Shown here: piece by piece, positions 8,898-17,548 of the stretch
How positions within the stretch are numbered: position 1 is the first letter of the stretch
Layout: every line of letters begins with the position of its first letter
Origin: Dictyobacter formicarum
GTDB lineage: Bacteria > Chloroflexota > Ktedonobacteria > Ktedonobacterales > Ktedonobacteraceae
Length of the DNA: 64,000 nt
NCBI RefSeq assembly: GCF_016587435.1
Contig: NZ_BNJJ01000028.1
Location: forward strand, 1-64,000
Direction: 5' to 3'
Translations under genes and position numbers: made by a program
The notes under the pieces: generated by a model
The model's input: only the letters and a program-made list of their open reading frames with translations
Database searches by the model: none
Told to the model about the DNA's origin: nothing

Positions 8898-8971
8898 AAG
8901 CAGGAAATGATCAAAAAGATGGCATATAAATCGTCGTTTCATCGCGTAAAAGCTCCAATAAGAGCGATTAC

Positions 8972-9164
8972 ATAGGTTCGGGGCTTGCCCCCGATTGTCG
9001 CCCGCCGCAGCGTGGCGACCCGGTTCCCGCACCGCTCGGTACCTATTACATCGACACCTTGGTCCACGCGGTGCCCAATTGGAACCTTCCCCTCCAAACG
9101 ATATCGCATTAAAATCGACGTCATCGTGGGGGGAGGGGAAATCGGGGGCAAGCCCCGAACCTAT
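8972..9164. repeat. REPIN-like element, about 195 bp
   Basis: Plus-oriented REP at 8972-8996 and minus-oriented REP at 9140-9164, both with stem TCGGGG/CCCCGA. The interior includes CACCGCTCGGTACC and CCACGCGGTGCCCAA, segments that recur in the elements at 16240, 36701 and 45453. No open frame of interest is inside. Confidence 0.75.
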
Positions 9165-9181
9165 GGAGAGGTACGGAATCA

Positions 9182-9310
9182 ATGAACCCGAATCTATACC
9201 CGCACCTGCTACAATGTTGGAAGAAACCAAGACAAGCGCTGCTGGTCCTGGCCCTCCAAATTATTGCTATGCTTACCGCATTTGCCCCTGTTTTCTTCCT
9301 CAAATTATAG
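9182..9310 (+). pseudogene. Possible relic of an ABC-exporter gene start
   Basis: A 42-residue frame starting with ATG reads MNPNLYPHLLQCWKKPRQAL followed by a membrane helix and stops. This looks like the first residues and first helix of an ABC exporter; a second frame downstream (LIDQQRNKELIRLVVPGLLI) resembles the following part of such proteins. It lies directly upstream of an intact two-gene exporter operon and might be the decayed remnant of a third exporter subunit or an old duplicate. The homology is judged by eye and is weak. Confidence 0.3.
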
Positions 9311-9432
9311 TTTCAAGCTCAACAAGCTGGCTTCACCTGATCGATCAACAAAGGAACAAGGAGTTGATCCGGCTGGTTGTTCCCGGTTTGTTGATACGCA
9401 GCATATTGCGTGTGCCAGGGTGTCATGTGAGG

Positions 9433-9461
9433 TTGACAGGGCCTGCCTCATCCTTTATTAT
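9433..9461 (+). promoter_or_regulatory. Strong sigma70-type promoter of the ABC exporter operon
   Basis: TTGACA at 9433-9438, a 17-base spacer, and TATTAT at 9456-9461. It is the best promoter match in the window and sits 46 bases before the first exporter start codon. Confidence 0.65.
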
Positions 9462-9492
9462 ATCCGCATATGATATATCGCAGTCGGATATA
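9459..9492. promoter_or_regulatory. Palindromic operator overlapping the exporter promoter
   Basis: TATATCCG at 9459-9466 is repeated in inverted form (CGGATATA) at 9485-9492 with 18 bases between. The left arm overlaps the -10 box and the right arm covers the expected transcription start, the geometry of a repressor site. A PadR- or TetR-type regulator would fit, but none lies beside the operon. Confidence 0.5.
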
Positions 9493-9506
9493 GTGAGAGA
9501 GAGAAT

Positions 9507-11261
9507 ATGGCACAATCTGAAGAACGCGTATCGTTCAGAGCTTCTGTCGCGCTGTTGAAGACCTATCTCAAGCCCCAATGGTTGAAGGTGAGCCTGCTGG
9601 CACTGCTGCTGTTTGCGAGCCTGGGGCTTGAGATTCTGGCGCCGCAGTTGTTGGGACGATTTATTGACTCGATTCAGGGTAGTATGGCTGTGCTTATGTA
9701 TCTTGCCCTGTTTTTTATTGGTCTTGTGATCGCCAACCAGCTTGTGACGGCCTTCGCCGGCTACATCAGTGAGGACATCAGTTGGAAAGCGACCAACGCG
9801 CTGCGGACGGATCTTGCGCTGCACTGTCTCAATTTGGACATGTCTTTTCACAAGAAGCACACGCCGGGCGAGCTGATTGAGCGGGTCGATGGCGATGTTG
9901 CTCAACTCTCTACATTTTTCTCACGCTTTGTCTTCTCCGTGCTCGCACGGGTGCTGCTCTTGATAGGGGTGGTAGCGCTCACGTTCGCAGTTGATTGGCG
10001 CATCGGGCTGCTCCTGCTGGCCTTTACGCTACTGATGATCGGGCTACTGCGCCCGTTACAGGGCATCGCGGTGCCACACTTTCGCGCGGCGCGGCAGGCG
10101 AGCGCTGAGTTCGCGGGCTTCTTAGAGGAGCGCATTTCCAGTCGAGAGGATATCGTCGGCAACGGCGCTCAAGCGTACGTGATGCTCAGACTGAGCCAGT
10201 TGGCGCGCCGCATGCTGCATACCGCGCGTTTGAGCAGCGTCACAGGGCTGTTCTTCTCCAGCGCCATTGAGATCACGCTGGCGCTGGCGGTCGCGGCCGT
10301 GCTGACATTGGGAGCCTACCTGCTACGCGGCGGCCAGATGAGCGTGGGGACGATCTATGTCACCTATTACTATACAACCCTGATCACACAGAGCCTCTAT
10401 GCGATTACCTATCAGATTGATCAACTGCAAAGCGCGACGGCCAGCATCCAGCGCATTACCGAACTGGCCCATATGCCCAGAGCCATCGTTGATGGTCCTG
10501 GCGTGCCGCTGCCAGAAGGGCCGCTGGCCGTTCGCTTCAATGATGTCTCCTTTGGCTACACGCCAGATAAAGAGGTGATACAACACCTCTCTTTTGCGCT
10601 AGAGGCTGGCAGAACGCTTGGATTGCTTGGAAGAACTGGCAGCGGGAAGACGACCCTGACCCGTCTGCTCGCCAGGGCCTACGATGTGCAGCAGGGAGCA
10701 ATTCGCCTGGGGGGAGTCGATGTGCGGCAAGCAACGCTCGACGAGTTGCGCAGCCAGATCGGGGTGGTGACACAGGAGGTGCAGCTTTTTCACGCGAGTT
10801 TGCGAGACAATCTGACCTTCTTCGATCCAGGCATTTCGGACGAGCGACTAGAGCAAGTGATAGAGAATCTCAATCTTGGGCAATGGTATGCTTCCCTGCC
10901 CGCAGGACTCGACACGCGGCTCGCTGGAGATGGAATGGCGCTCTCTTCTGGCGAGGCGCAACTGCTGGCTTTCGCGCGCGTCTTCTTGCGTGATCCGGCG
11001 CTTGTGATACTTGACGAAGCCTCTTCGCGTCTCGACCCGGTGACGGAGCAACTGCTCGAGGGGGCCATTGCCCGGCTGCTGGCGGGCCGGACAGGAATTG
11101 TGATCGCGCATCACCTGAAAACCGTACAGCACGTCGATGATATCTTGATACTGGAGGATGGGAAGATCTGTGAGTATGGTGAGCGGGCGAAACTGGCAGC
11201 GGACCCCAATTCGCGTTTCGCGCACCTCTTGAAAACCGGACTGGCGGAGGTTGTAGCATGA
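9507..11261 (+). CDS. ABC exporter subunit 1 (permease-ATPase half-transporter)
   Basis: A 584-residue type IV (B-family) ABC exporter half. Six membrane helices occupy roughly residues 25-300; the ATPase follows with Walker [10 protein letters not shown] near 375, Q-loop VTQEVQLF, signature ALSSGEAQ near 479 (not the usual LSGGQ), Walker B with catalytic Glu VILDEASS near 500, and H-loop IAHHLKT. The partner at 11258 has the reverse defects, so the two proteins are expected to form a heterodimer with one active and one degenerate ATP site, as in TM287/288 or BmrCD. Substrate unknown (drug, lipid or peptide). It begins after a strong promoter with a palindromic operator; its stop overlaps the next start by 4 bases (ATGA). 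Confidence 0.9.
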   Translation: MAQSEERVSFRASVALLKTYLKPQWLKVSLLALLLFASLGLEILAPQLLGRFIDSIQGSMAVLMYLALFFIGLVIANQLVTAFAGYISEDISWKATNALRTDLALHCLNLDMSFHKKHTPGELIERVDGDVAQLSTFFSRFVFSVLARVLLLIGVVALTFAVDWRIGLLLLAFTLLMIGLLRPLQGIAVPHFRAARQASAEFAGFLEERISSREDIVGNGAQAYVMLRLSQLARRMLHTARLSSVTGLFFSSAIEITLALAVAAVLTLGAYLLRGGQMSVGTIYVTYYYTTLITQSLYAITYQIDQLQSATASIQRITELAHMPRAIVDGPGVPLPEGPLAVRFNDVSFGYTPDKEVIQHLSFALEAGRTLGLLGRTGSGKTTLTRLLARAYDVQQGAIRLGGVDVRQATLDELRSQIGVVTQEVQLFHASLRDNLTFFDPGISDERLEQVIENLNLGQWYASLPAGLDTRLAGDGMALSSGEAQLLAFARVFLRDPALVILDEASSRLDPVTEQLLEGAIARLLAGRTGIVIAHHLKTVQHVDDILILEDGKICEYGERAKLAADPNSRFAHLLKTGLAEVVA

Positions 11262-13030
11262 ACTTGCGTAAAGCGCTCTGGCAGATCATTGCATTTACTC
11301 CCTGGCTGCATGCATCCAATATCGTCTTGCAGCTCTTTCGCAGCCTCTTTCTGCTGTTACCTGGGCTGCTTATATCGGCCATCTTTAATATGATCAGCGC
11401 CAACAGGCCGGTTGGTTGGGATCTCTGGACGTTGGGCGCGCTGCTGGTGGGGGTTGCCATCGCGCGTGGCGCGGTGAGGCTGTGTAACAATGCAACGGAT
11501 GCAACGTGTGTTGGATACGCAGGCACCCTGATTCGGCGCAACATCTTTCAGCAATTGCTCACGAAACTGGGCGCGCGGGCGCTTCCGTGTTCGTCGGGCG
11601 AACTAATCAGCCGCTTCAACGTTGATATTACCACTATCACAGAAACAATTAGATACGCGAACGTTGTGTTTGGGTCCGCTGTTCAGGCGGTGGTAGCGGT
11701 GGTGATCCTGCTGACGATAAACCCGCTGATCACGCTCGTCATCTTTCTACCCCTGGTGGGAGCAAGCGTAGTGATGAACAGGATGAGCATCAAAATTCAG
11801 AGGTATCATCGTGAGAGCCGCAAGGCAGCGGGCGAAGTCAGTTCTTTCATTGGAGAGATATTTAACACGACCCAGGCCATTCAGTTCGCCAACGCGCAGC
11901 AGCGGGTCATAGCGCACCTGAACAAGTTGAACGACGAGCGCCGGCAAACAAGTCTCAGGAGTCTTTTCTTGACGGATGTGGTGCTTAACTCTGTCGTGCA
12001 GAATGCAGCGAGCCTGGGGACGGGGGTGCTGCTGCTACTGGCGGCGCAGGCAATGAAAAGTGGCGCTTTTTCCGTTGGCAGCTTCGCGCTCTTCGTGTCC
12101 TATCTTGACGAGTTCGCCATTTTCAGCGGGCTGTTTAGCCATAATCTCGCGCTGTACAGGCAGGCGTTGGTCTCTCTTCAGCGGCTCCAGGCGGCACTGC
12201 CGGTTGAAGTTCCCCAGGAGACAGTTGTAGAGCACGCGCCAGTATACCTGAGAGGGGCATACCCGTTGGTGAGGGAGCCACAGAGGCAGGCTGATCCTCT
12301 TGAGCATATGGAGATTCGGGGACTCACCTATCGTTATGAGCAGTCGGGCGGAGGGGTAGAGGCGATTGACCTGAAGCTGCGGCGCGGCACTTGCACAGTG
12401 ATTACCGGGCGGATTGGCTCAGGAAAAACAACGTTGTTGCGTGCGCTGCTAGGATTGCTGCCCAGACAGGCAGGCGAGTTTTTCTGGAATGGGCAGCGGA
12501 TCGAGCGGCCTGAGCAATTTTTTGTGCCACCGCAGAGCGCCTACACGCCTCAGGTTCCGCGTCTGTGCAGCGAGTCGCTCAAAGATAATCTGCTGCTAGG
12601 ATATCCTGAGGAGCAGAAGAAACTTGCAGCCGCCATTCGGGCCGCCGTGATGGAACAGGACATACGGGCTCTGGAGAAGGGACTGGAAACCCTGGTGGGG
12701 CCGAAGGGGACAAAACTCTCAGGCGGGCAGATTCAGCGGGTAGCAGCCGCAAGGATGTTTCTGCGCGACCCCGACCTGCTCATCTTTGATGACCTCTCAA
12801 GCGCGCTTGATGCCGAAACGGAGCAGCAGCTCTGGAAGCAACTATTCGCCAGGCAAGACCGCACCTGCCTGATCGTCTCCCATCGCCGCTATGCCCTGCA
12901 GCACGCCGATCATATTCTTGTGCTGAAGGATGGACGGATCGTGGCGCAAGGAACGTTGCAACATCTGCTGGAGACCAGCGACGAAATGCAGAAGCTCTGG
13001 CGAGGCGAAATCGAAGGGAGTCCAGAATAG
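11258..13030 (+). CDS. ABC exporter subunit 2 (permease-ATPase half-transporter)
   Basis: A 590-residue ABC exporter half, translationally coupled to the preceding gene by an ATGA overlap. Membrane domain roughly residues 15-320, then Walker [10 protein letters not shown] near 385, canonical signature KLSGGQIQR near 486, Walker [10 protein letters not shown] near 508 in which the catalytic Glu is replaced by Asp, and H-loop IVSHRR. In the heterodimer its Walker site pairs with the unusual LSSGE of subunit 1 (degenerate site) while its LSGGQ pairs with the intact Walker B of subunit 1 (active site). This complementarity is strong evidence that the two work together. A hairpin terminator follows at 13079. 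Confidence 0.9.
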   Translation: MNLRKALWQIIAFTPWLHASNIVLQLFRSLFLLLPGLLISAIFNMISANRPVGWDLWTLGALLVGVAIARGAVRLCNNATDATCVGYAGTLIRRNIFQQLLTKLGARALPCSSGELISRFNVDITTITETIRYANVVFGSAVQAVVAVVILLTINPLITLVIFLPLVGASVVMNRMSIKIQRYHRESRKAAGEVSSFIGEIFNTTQAIQFANAQQRVIAHLNKLNDERRQTSLRSLFLTDVVLNSVVQNAASLGTGVLLLLAAQAMKSGAFSVGSFALFVSYLDEFAIFSGLFSHNLALYRQALVSLQRLQAALPVEVPQETVVEHAPVYLRGAYPLVREPQRQADPLEHMEIRGLTYRYEQSGGGVEAIDLKLRRGTCTVITGRIGSGKTTLLRALLGLLPRQAGEFFWNGQRIERPEQFFVPPQSAYTPQVPRLCSESLKDNLLLGYPEEQKKLAAAIRAAVMEQDIRALEKGLETLVGPKGTKLSGGQIQRVAAARMFLRDPDLLIFDDLSSALDAETEQQLWKQLFARQDRTCLIVSHRRYALQHADHILVLKDGRIVAQGTLQHLLETSDEMQKLWRGEIEGSPE

Positions 13031-13078
13031 ATAAATAGGCAAGAATATTTATTATCCCTTTTACATATAGAGATTGAT

Positions 13079-13102
13079 CGCGCAAGCTTTGCGCGCTTTT
13101 TA
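13079..13102 (+). terminator. Rho-independent terminator of the exporter operon
   Basis: CGCGCAA (13079-13085), a 3-base loop, TTGCGCG (13089-13095), then CTTTTTAA. It is 49 bases after the stop of the second exporter gene. The rest of the 13103-13516 gap is AT-rich and holds an inverted repeat GATCAATAA...TTATTGATC (13156-13164 and 13177-13185) of unknown role; no gene is seen there. Confidence 0.75.
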
Positions 13103-13516
13103 AATTTATGAAAATCGATTGAATTTTCAATGCATTTCGTTTAAAATGCCCATATGATCAATAAAACATGTATTGCTTATTGATCTCATTATCACCGAAT
13201 ATGTGGAGGAGTCGCAGAACGTCATTAAGTTTCCATTAAATATTATCCGGCTAATACTTCTGCCACGAATATTTCCGCTTTTTGCATCCATGTCTGGAAT
13301 AATACTTGTAAGCGCAAATTCATAAATTATGCGCTGTTACAAATCAAAGAGCCAGTCCGGCAAAGCAGAATAGAATCGAGTATAGTATTGTCGCAAACAG
13401 CATACAGTATCAGAACATGACTACCCCGCACGCTCACCCTTCAGGGAAGCGCGACATCTGTCATCCCCACACACTATCCCCCCGTGCATACAACACAGTA
13501 GAAGGAGTTTACAACA

Positions 13517-15184
13517 ATGAAAACTACATCCTTAAAAAGACTATATGACCAGCCAGCTGGCTCAGACATCGATAAGTGGGAACGAATCGATGCTAGCAGA
13601 AAAGAAGTCCTATTGAAAATTTGCTCGTCCGGCGTGGTCGCGCTATACAAAAAGATGCTGATGCAGGCCACTATTGAGCATACTGCCGAGCAAGGAATCA
13701 TCGCCGTGCTGACATGTTCCACCATACGGGCGCTGGCTCGCTCGTTACATCAAGGCTATGACTTCATCCTGCGCTGCATCTCCATTTTTAAGGCGCTGGG
13801 CCTGCTGCAACATGTTACCAGTCGTAAGCACGGCACCCGCCTCCATTTTCCCCTCGGCTCATATCTGCCGCTGGCCTCGTTGGCGACCCTCAACAACTTG
13901 ATTGTGAGTACGCGCAACAGGCTTAGCCGACTGGCCAGACAAACCAAAAATCTCTATATTCAACATTATGGAGATCCCGAGCGCTCTAGCTATTCCAACA
14001 CCATCCAGCAACTCAAGGCCGCCTGCGAACAACTGCTACAGGGTCCATTAAACCAGGAAAGTACACAGCTACTCTATGCACAGGTTTCTAACCTGGTCGC
14101 TTGTTTTCAGGATGCCCCGCAGCAGGGAGACCTGAGGGCCGTTATGGGAGACCCAAAACCCCAAACCGACCAGCATTGCCCCCGACCGCAGGGAGACTCG
14201 TCATCCCCAAACGGAGACTTTTACACCGCACCAGGGAGACCCGTTCTCCCAGCACTAGAAGACCCGTCGCCTCAAAAAGGAGACTTTTACACCAAAAAGG
14301 GAGACCCATCGCCTCAAAAAGGAGACTTTTACACCAAAAAGGGAGACTTTTATATCTCGAAAGAGGACTTTTATACGTCATTTGAGCTCAAAAAAGGAGG
14401 TAAAGTGGAAGAAGTGGAGACTCAAGTATCCTCTGTATCGATTAACGATATCGTAGATAATAATATAATATTAACTTCTTCTAGCTCTAACGATTACGTT
14501 ATCGATAGGGAGCTGGCGACGTTTCTCAAAAATGAGCCACCTGCCAATCGGCGTCTGGAGGCCGAGCAGATTCGCAGTGAAGCAATGGCCCTGGCCATGT
14601 TTGTGGAAAATACGCCCCGCAACGTGGCGTCGTTTATTCGCAAGCTGTCAAGCAATCCCCTGGCCACGCGGGCGGCGGTCATCGATCTACTGGTCCAGAC
14701 CTACATGCCCGACTATCAGGGCAAGCCGCGCAATCGAGGCGCCTGGCTGAACAGGGCCTACGCCCGCTATACTACCCCTGGCGTGCTCTTCCCCCTAATG
14801 GTCAAGCGCTGGCTCTACACCCAGGAAACCTGGCAGGAAATCGAGCAGACACTGGCGCAGGAGACAGGGCAGCAGAGTCCTCCCATCAGCAAAGCAGCTC
14901 CCACGCCCTCACAGCAACCTACCATCCCCCCACTTCCCCCCTCGGATCCCACCAAAAACTGGCTGGATGAGATCGACGCCATACAGCTAGCGGCACAAAT
15001 CGTTCACGATGGCGCCGAGCATGGCTATATGCTTCGCACCGAGGTCGTGCCCGACCAGGCGGTCTGGCTGGTGCGCGTCAGGTGGGCGGACCACACCCTG
15101 AGCATCAGCAGCCAGGAACATTGGCGCAGCGAGTTCGCGGAGATCCATGCCATGCTGCAAGCTCGCCGACGCATCCCCAATTAA
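13517..15184 (+). CDS. Putative DnaD/replication-initiation-like protein with internal repeats
   Basis: A 555-residue soluble protein without a family I can name with certainty. The N-terminal 170 residues look like a helical winged-helix DNA-binding region (STIRALARSLHQGYDFILRCI, FKALGLLQHVT). Residues about 195-290 are a low-complexity linker of GDFYTKK/GDPSPQK repeats encoded by two exact-length 42-bp units. The C-terminal part contains a helical domain (FIRKLSSNPLATRAAVIDLL, WLNRAYARYTTPG) and a Pro-rich spacer. Its partner 24 bases downstream is a DnaC/DnaI-like helicase loader, so a role in loading replicative helicase, as for DnaD or phage/plasmid initiators, is the best inference. GAAGGAG precedes the ATG by 9 bases. 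Both genes might derive from a plasmid or phage. Confidence 0.5.
   Translation: MKTTSLKRLYDQPAGSDIDKWERIDASRKEVLLKICSSGVVALYKKMLMQATIEHTAEQGIIAVLTCSTIRALARSLHQGYDFILRCISIFKALGLLQHVTSRKHGTRLHFPLGSYLPLASLATLNNLIVSTRNRLSRLARQTKNLYIQHYGDPERSSYSNTIQQLKAACEQLLQGPLNQESTQLLYAQVSNLVACFQDAPQQGDLRAVMGDPKPQTDQHCPRPQGDSSSPNGDFYTAPGRPVLPALEDPSPQKGDFYTKKGDPSPQKGDFYTKKGDFYISKEDFYTSFELKKGGKVEEVETQVSSVSINDIVDNNIILTSSSSNDYVIDRELATFLKNEPPANRRLEAEQIRSEAMALAMFVENTPRNVASFIRKLSSNPLATRAAVIDLLVQTYMPDYQGKPRNRGAWLNRAYARYTTPGVLFPLMVKRWLYTQETWQEIEQTLAQETGQQSPPISKAAPTPSQQPTIPPLPPSDPTKNWLDEIDAIQLAAQIVHDGAEHGYMLRTEVVPDQAVWLVRVRWADHTLSISSQEHWRSEFAEIHAMLQARRRIPN
14261..14344 (+). repeat. Two tandem 42-bp coding repeats
   Basis: Units 14261-14302 and 14303-14344 differ at one base; shorter GGGAGAC/GGAGACTTTTA fragments flank both sides from about 14120 to 14375. 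They encode the DPSPQKGDFYTKKG repeat of the DnaD-like protein. The 42-base unit keeps the reading frame, so copy number could vary without breaking the gene. Confidence 0.8.
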
Positions 15185-15208
15185 TAACTACGCAAGGAGA
15201 TTTTACTA

Positions 15209-16156
15209 ATGGAAAACAACAAAGACCTGATCAGCAACAAGTCCCAAGAGATCCAAATCTGTTCAAGCGTCTGGAGCAGCCGCGAGATAGTGGTTCCGGC
15301 TGGAGCAGCCGAGCTAGAGCTGGACGAGGAGGAAGACATAGACCATGAGCAAGCGGCCGCACGAGCGGCGGAGGTAGAATATAATCTGCGAGCCCATTTG
15401 AGCATCATTCACCCAGGTTCGGTGGCGCCAAAAGGATTGGTCAACTATCCAGTGGACGAGCAGTCAGAAGGTTGCCCGCAGTGCCATGGGCGGCGCTATT
15501 TCCGCCTTGATGTACCCTTTGAGCATCCCCTGTTTGGCAAGGCGGTCCCGTGCAACTGCCTGCGCGAGCACCAGCAAAAGTTGCAGCGCCAGTATCTGCG
15601 CCAGATCTCCAACCTGGACACGCTGGAAGAGTTTCGCACCAAAAGCCTGCATACCTTCGACGGCTTTATTCCTGGCTCGCGCATCGCTTTCCAGCAAGCC
15701 ACCGACTATGCCAATCAGCCCGAGGGATGGTTGATCTTCATTGGCCGCAACGGCTGCGGCAAAACACACCTGGCCGTTTCCATCGCCCGCTATCGTCTGG
15801 AGGCCGGAGACAGCGTCCTCTTCATGGTTGTCCCCGATTTGCTGGACTACCTGCGCGCCACCTACGCCCCCACTGCGAAGGTACGCTATGACAAGGTCTT
15901 CCAGCAGATGCGTGAGACGCGGCTGCTGGTGCTTGACGATCTAGGCACAGAGCAAAATTCACCCTGGGCCAGCGAAAAGCTCTTCCAGTTGCTCAACTAT
16001 CGCTACAACGCCCATCTGCCCACGGTGATCACCACCAACCTGATCGGACTTGAGGGCATCGAGCCGCGTATCCGCTCGCGCATGAGCGATAAGCGCCTGG
16101 TCCGCATCATCTCGATGGATAACGTTCCTGACTATCGTCAGCAGCCAACCAAATAG
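15209..16156 (+). CDS. DnaC/DnaI-like AAA+ ATPase (helicase loader)
   Basis: A 315-residue protein. Residues 1-60 are acidic; a zinc-binding part follows with CPQCHGRRYF and PCNC near 90-115, as in DnaI/DnaC-type loaders. The AAA+ core has Walker A GRNGCGKTHLA near 179, Walker B LLVLDDLGTEQ near 245, sensor-1 TVITTNL near 272 and an Arg-finger-like RIRSRMSDKR. Such proteins place the replicative helicase on DNA, or act as IstB-type helpers for transposases; no IS21-type transposase is adjacent, and the upstream DnaD-like partner favours the replication role. AAGGAG precedes the ATG. The TAG stop is the first part of a REP repeat. Confidence 0.8.
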   Translation: MENNKDLISNKSQEIQICSSVWSSREIVVPAGAAELELDEEEDIDHEQAAARAAEVEYNLRAHLSIIHPGSVAPKGLVNYPVDEQSEGCPQCHGRRYFRLDVPFEHPLFGKAVPCNCLREHQQKLQRQYLRQISNLDTLEEFRTKSLHTFDGFIPGSRIAFQQATDYANQPEGWLIFIGRNGCGKTHLAVSIARYRLEAGDSVLFMVVPDLLDYLRATYAPTAKVRYDKVFQQMRETRLLVLDDLGTEQNSPWASEKLFQLLNYRYNAHLPTVITTNLIGLEGIEPRIRSRMSDKRLVRIISMDNVPDYRQQPTK

Positions 16157-16177
16157 GTGCGCCCCTTGCGGGCGCTT
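16153..16177 (+). repeat. REP-like repeat overlapping the loader gene stop codon
   Basis: ATAGGT, stem GCGCCC, loop CTTGC, stem GGGCGC, TT: a perfect copy. Its TAG serves as the stop codon of the AAA+ gene. Confidence 0.8.
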
Positions 16178-16239
16178 TTACCCAAGATTTTTAGCCGAGC
16201 AGGAATTATGCCGTGATACGTGAAAAAATGAGAAAATCC

Positions 16240-16466
16240 ATAGGTTCGAGGCTTGCCCTCGATTTGCCCCACCGTTTGTGGGGCCCTGTGTCCTCGCCGC
16301 TCGGTATCTCGTGGCTCATACCTCGGCCCACGCGGTGCCCAAAAGGAAGGTCCGCTTTTGGGCACCGCGTGGGCCGAGGTAATGGGAAAAAGCGGAGCCT
16401 GGTCATACGGACACAGGGCTGCCACGCTGCGGCGGGCGGCAAGCGGGCGCTGAGGCCCGCACCTAC
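16240..16466. repeat. REPIN-like element, about 227 bp, with two different ends
   Basis: Left REP at 16240-16264 (stem TCGAGG/CCTCGA); right end at 16441-16466 in minus orientation (GCGGGC...GCCCGC then ACCTAC) with a different loop. The interior has GCCCACGCGGTGCCCAAAAG facing an inverted copy (TTTTGGGCACCGCGTGGGC) and GCCGCTCGGTATCTCGTG, shared with the other elements. The rest of the 16467-16685 gap up to the J-domain gene shows no gene. Confidence 0.7.
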
Positions 16467-16685
16467 GCATCGCTTTTCTTGGTGCGTTTTGTATGCTTTG
16501 TTATTAAATTGAATTTAAATTGTATCTTTCGCCCGATTTATTCTTTGACGAGCGATGCCGCTCCCAATCATATGGGGTTCTCGAGGCTAAAAGCCATATA
16601 AGCTAGAGAGAAAATGCAACCGGCGGGGGCTTCGGCCGTCTAAAGTAGTAGAGATCATTCAGCGAGGGATAACAATTCAAAAACT

Positions 16686-17444
16686 ATGGAAAATTTTACT
16701 GATTATTACGCTATACTGGGGGTTAAGCCCAATGCTTCGGCCGAGGTGATCAAGAAAGCATTCAAGCATCTGGCCTTGCAATACCATCCAGATGTCTATA
16801 AAGGTGAAGATGCAGAGGAGAAGACGCGCGAGATCCTGCTGGCCTATCAGACTCTGAGCGATCCCGAGCGACGGCGCAGCTTTGATTTGAGCCGTCGCAG
16901 GCATGTGCCTGGCAGCGTCGCGACAGCTGGCTCAGCCAGCACCACGTATGAAGAGCCGCGCAAGCCCAGCCGCGCCTTTGCCTTTCCTCCCCTTGATGAG
17001 CATTCCCCGGCGCAGATCGACCTGGGAGATATCACGTATCTGCTGTCGGCCCACGAGGTGCGCAAGCTCAAGGATCTGGGGATGTTGCGCGGCGCTAAAA
17101 TGCCATCGCATGGCGATACATATTATTGTCATCGCTGCCACCATCGCTGGCAGACCAAATCGCGTCCAAAGGTATGTCCGAATTGTCAGGCGCAGGACTG
17201 GAATGAATATCTGCTGCTGCGTTGCAAGCATTGTCAGGCCGTTTTTGAGAGCGAGCAGATTCGCAACGAGGTCGGCTCCATGCGCTACGGCGACGGCTCG
17301 CTCTGTCATCCCTACGAGCTCTTCCCGCTCTGCCCGCAGTGCGGCAAAGCCGAATGGTGTCCAGCTGAAGAGGAGCGCCTGTGGAACGTCCGCGATCGGT
17401 CCTCCCGCATCGCCAAGTGGCGCCGCCGCTTTGGTCTGGATTGA
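16686..17444 (+). CDS. J-domain protein with C-terminal zinc ribbons
   Basis: A 252-residue protein. Residues 4-65 are a classical J domain (DYYAILGVKPNASAEVIKKA, QYHPDVY with the HPD tripeptide, DPERRRSFD), which stimulates ATP hydrolysis by DnaK. Instead of the DnaJ Gly/Phe and substrate domains there is a variable linker and, from about residue 144, four CxxC-type pairs (CHRC, CPNC, CKHC, CPQC) that should form two zinc ribbons. It is therefore a specialised J protein that probably brings DnaK to particular clients. The ribosome-binding site is weak. No chaperone genes are nearby. Confidence 0.85.
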   Translation: MENFTDYYAILGVKPNASAEVIKKAFKHLALQYHPDVYKGEDAEEKTREILLAYQTLSDPERRRSFDLSRRRHVPGSVATAGSASTTYEEPRKPSRAFAFPPLDEHSPAQIDLGDITYLLSAHEVRKLKDLGMLRGAKMPSHGDTYYCHRCHHRWQTKSRPKVCPNCQAQDWNEYLLLRCKHCQAVFESEQIRNEVGSMRYGDGSLCHPYELFPLCPQCGKAEWCPAEEERLWNVRDRSSRIAKWRRRFGLD

Positions 17445-17548
17445 CGCGCTACCAGGATGCATGGATAGCATTACAAACGTCGTATGCGTCAGACTGCATA
17501 GGATGCAGATGGGGCGCGGCGTTCGACGACATCTAGAAAGATAGGCTC

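Noticed and set aside
13517..16156. IS21-type istA/istB pair
   Set aside because: The second protein is IstB/DnaC-like, but the first has no DDE or HTH_IstA features and no IS ends are seen.
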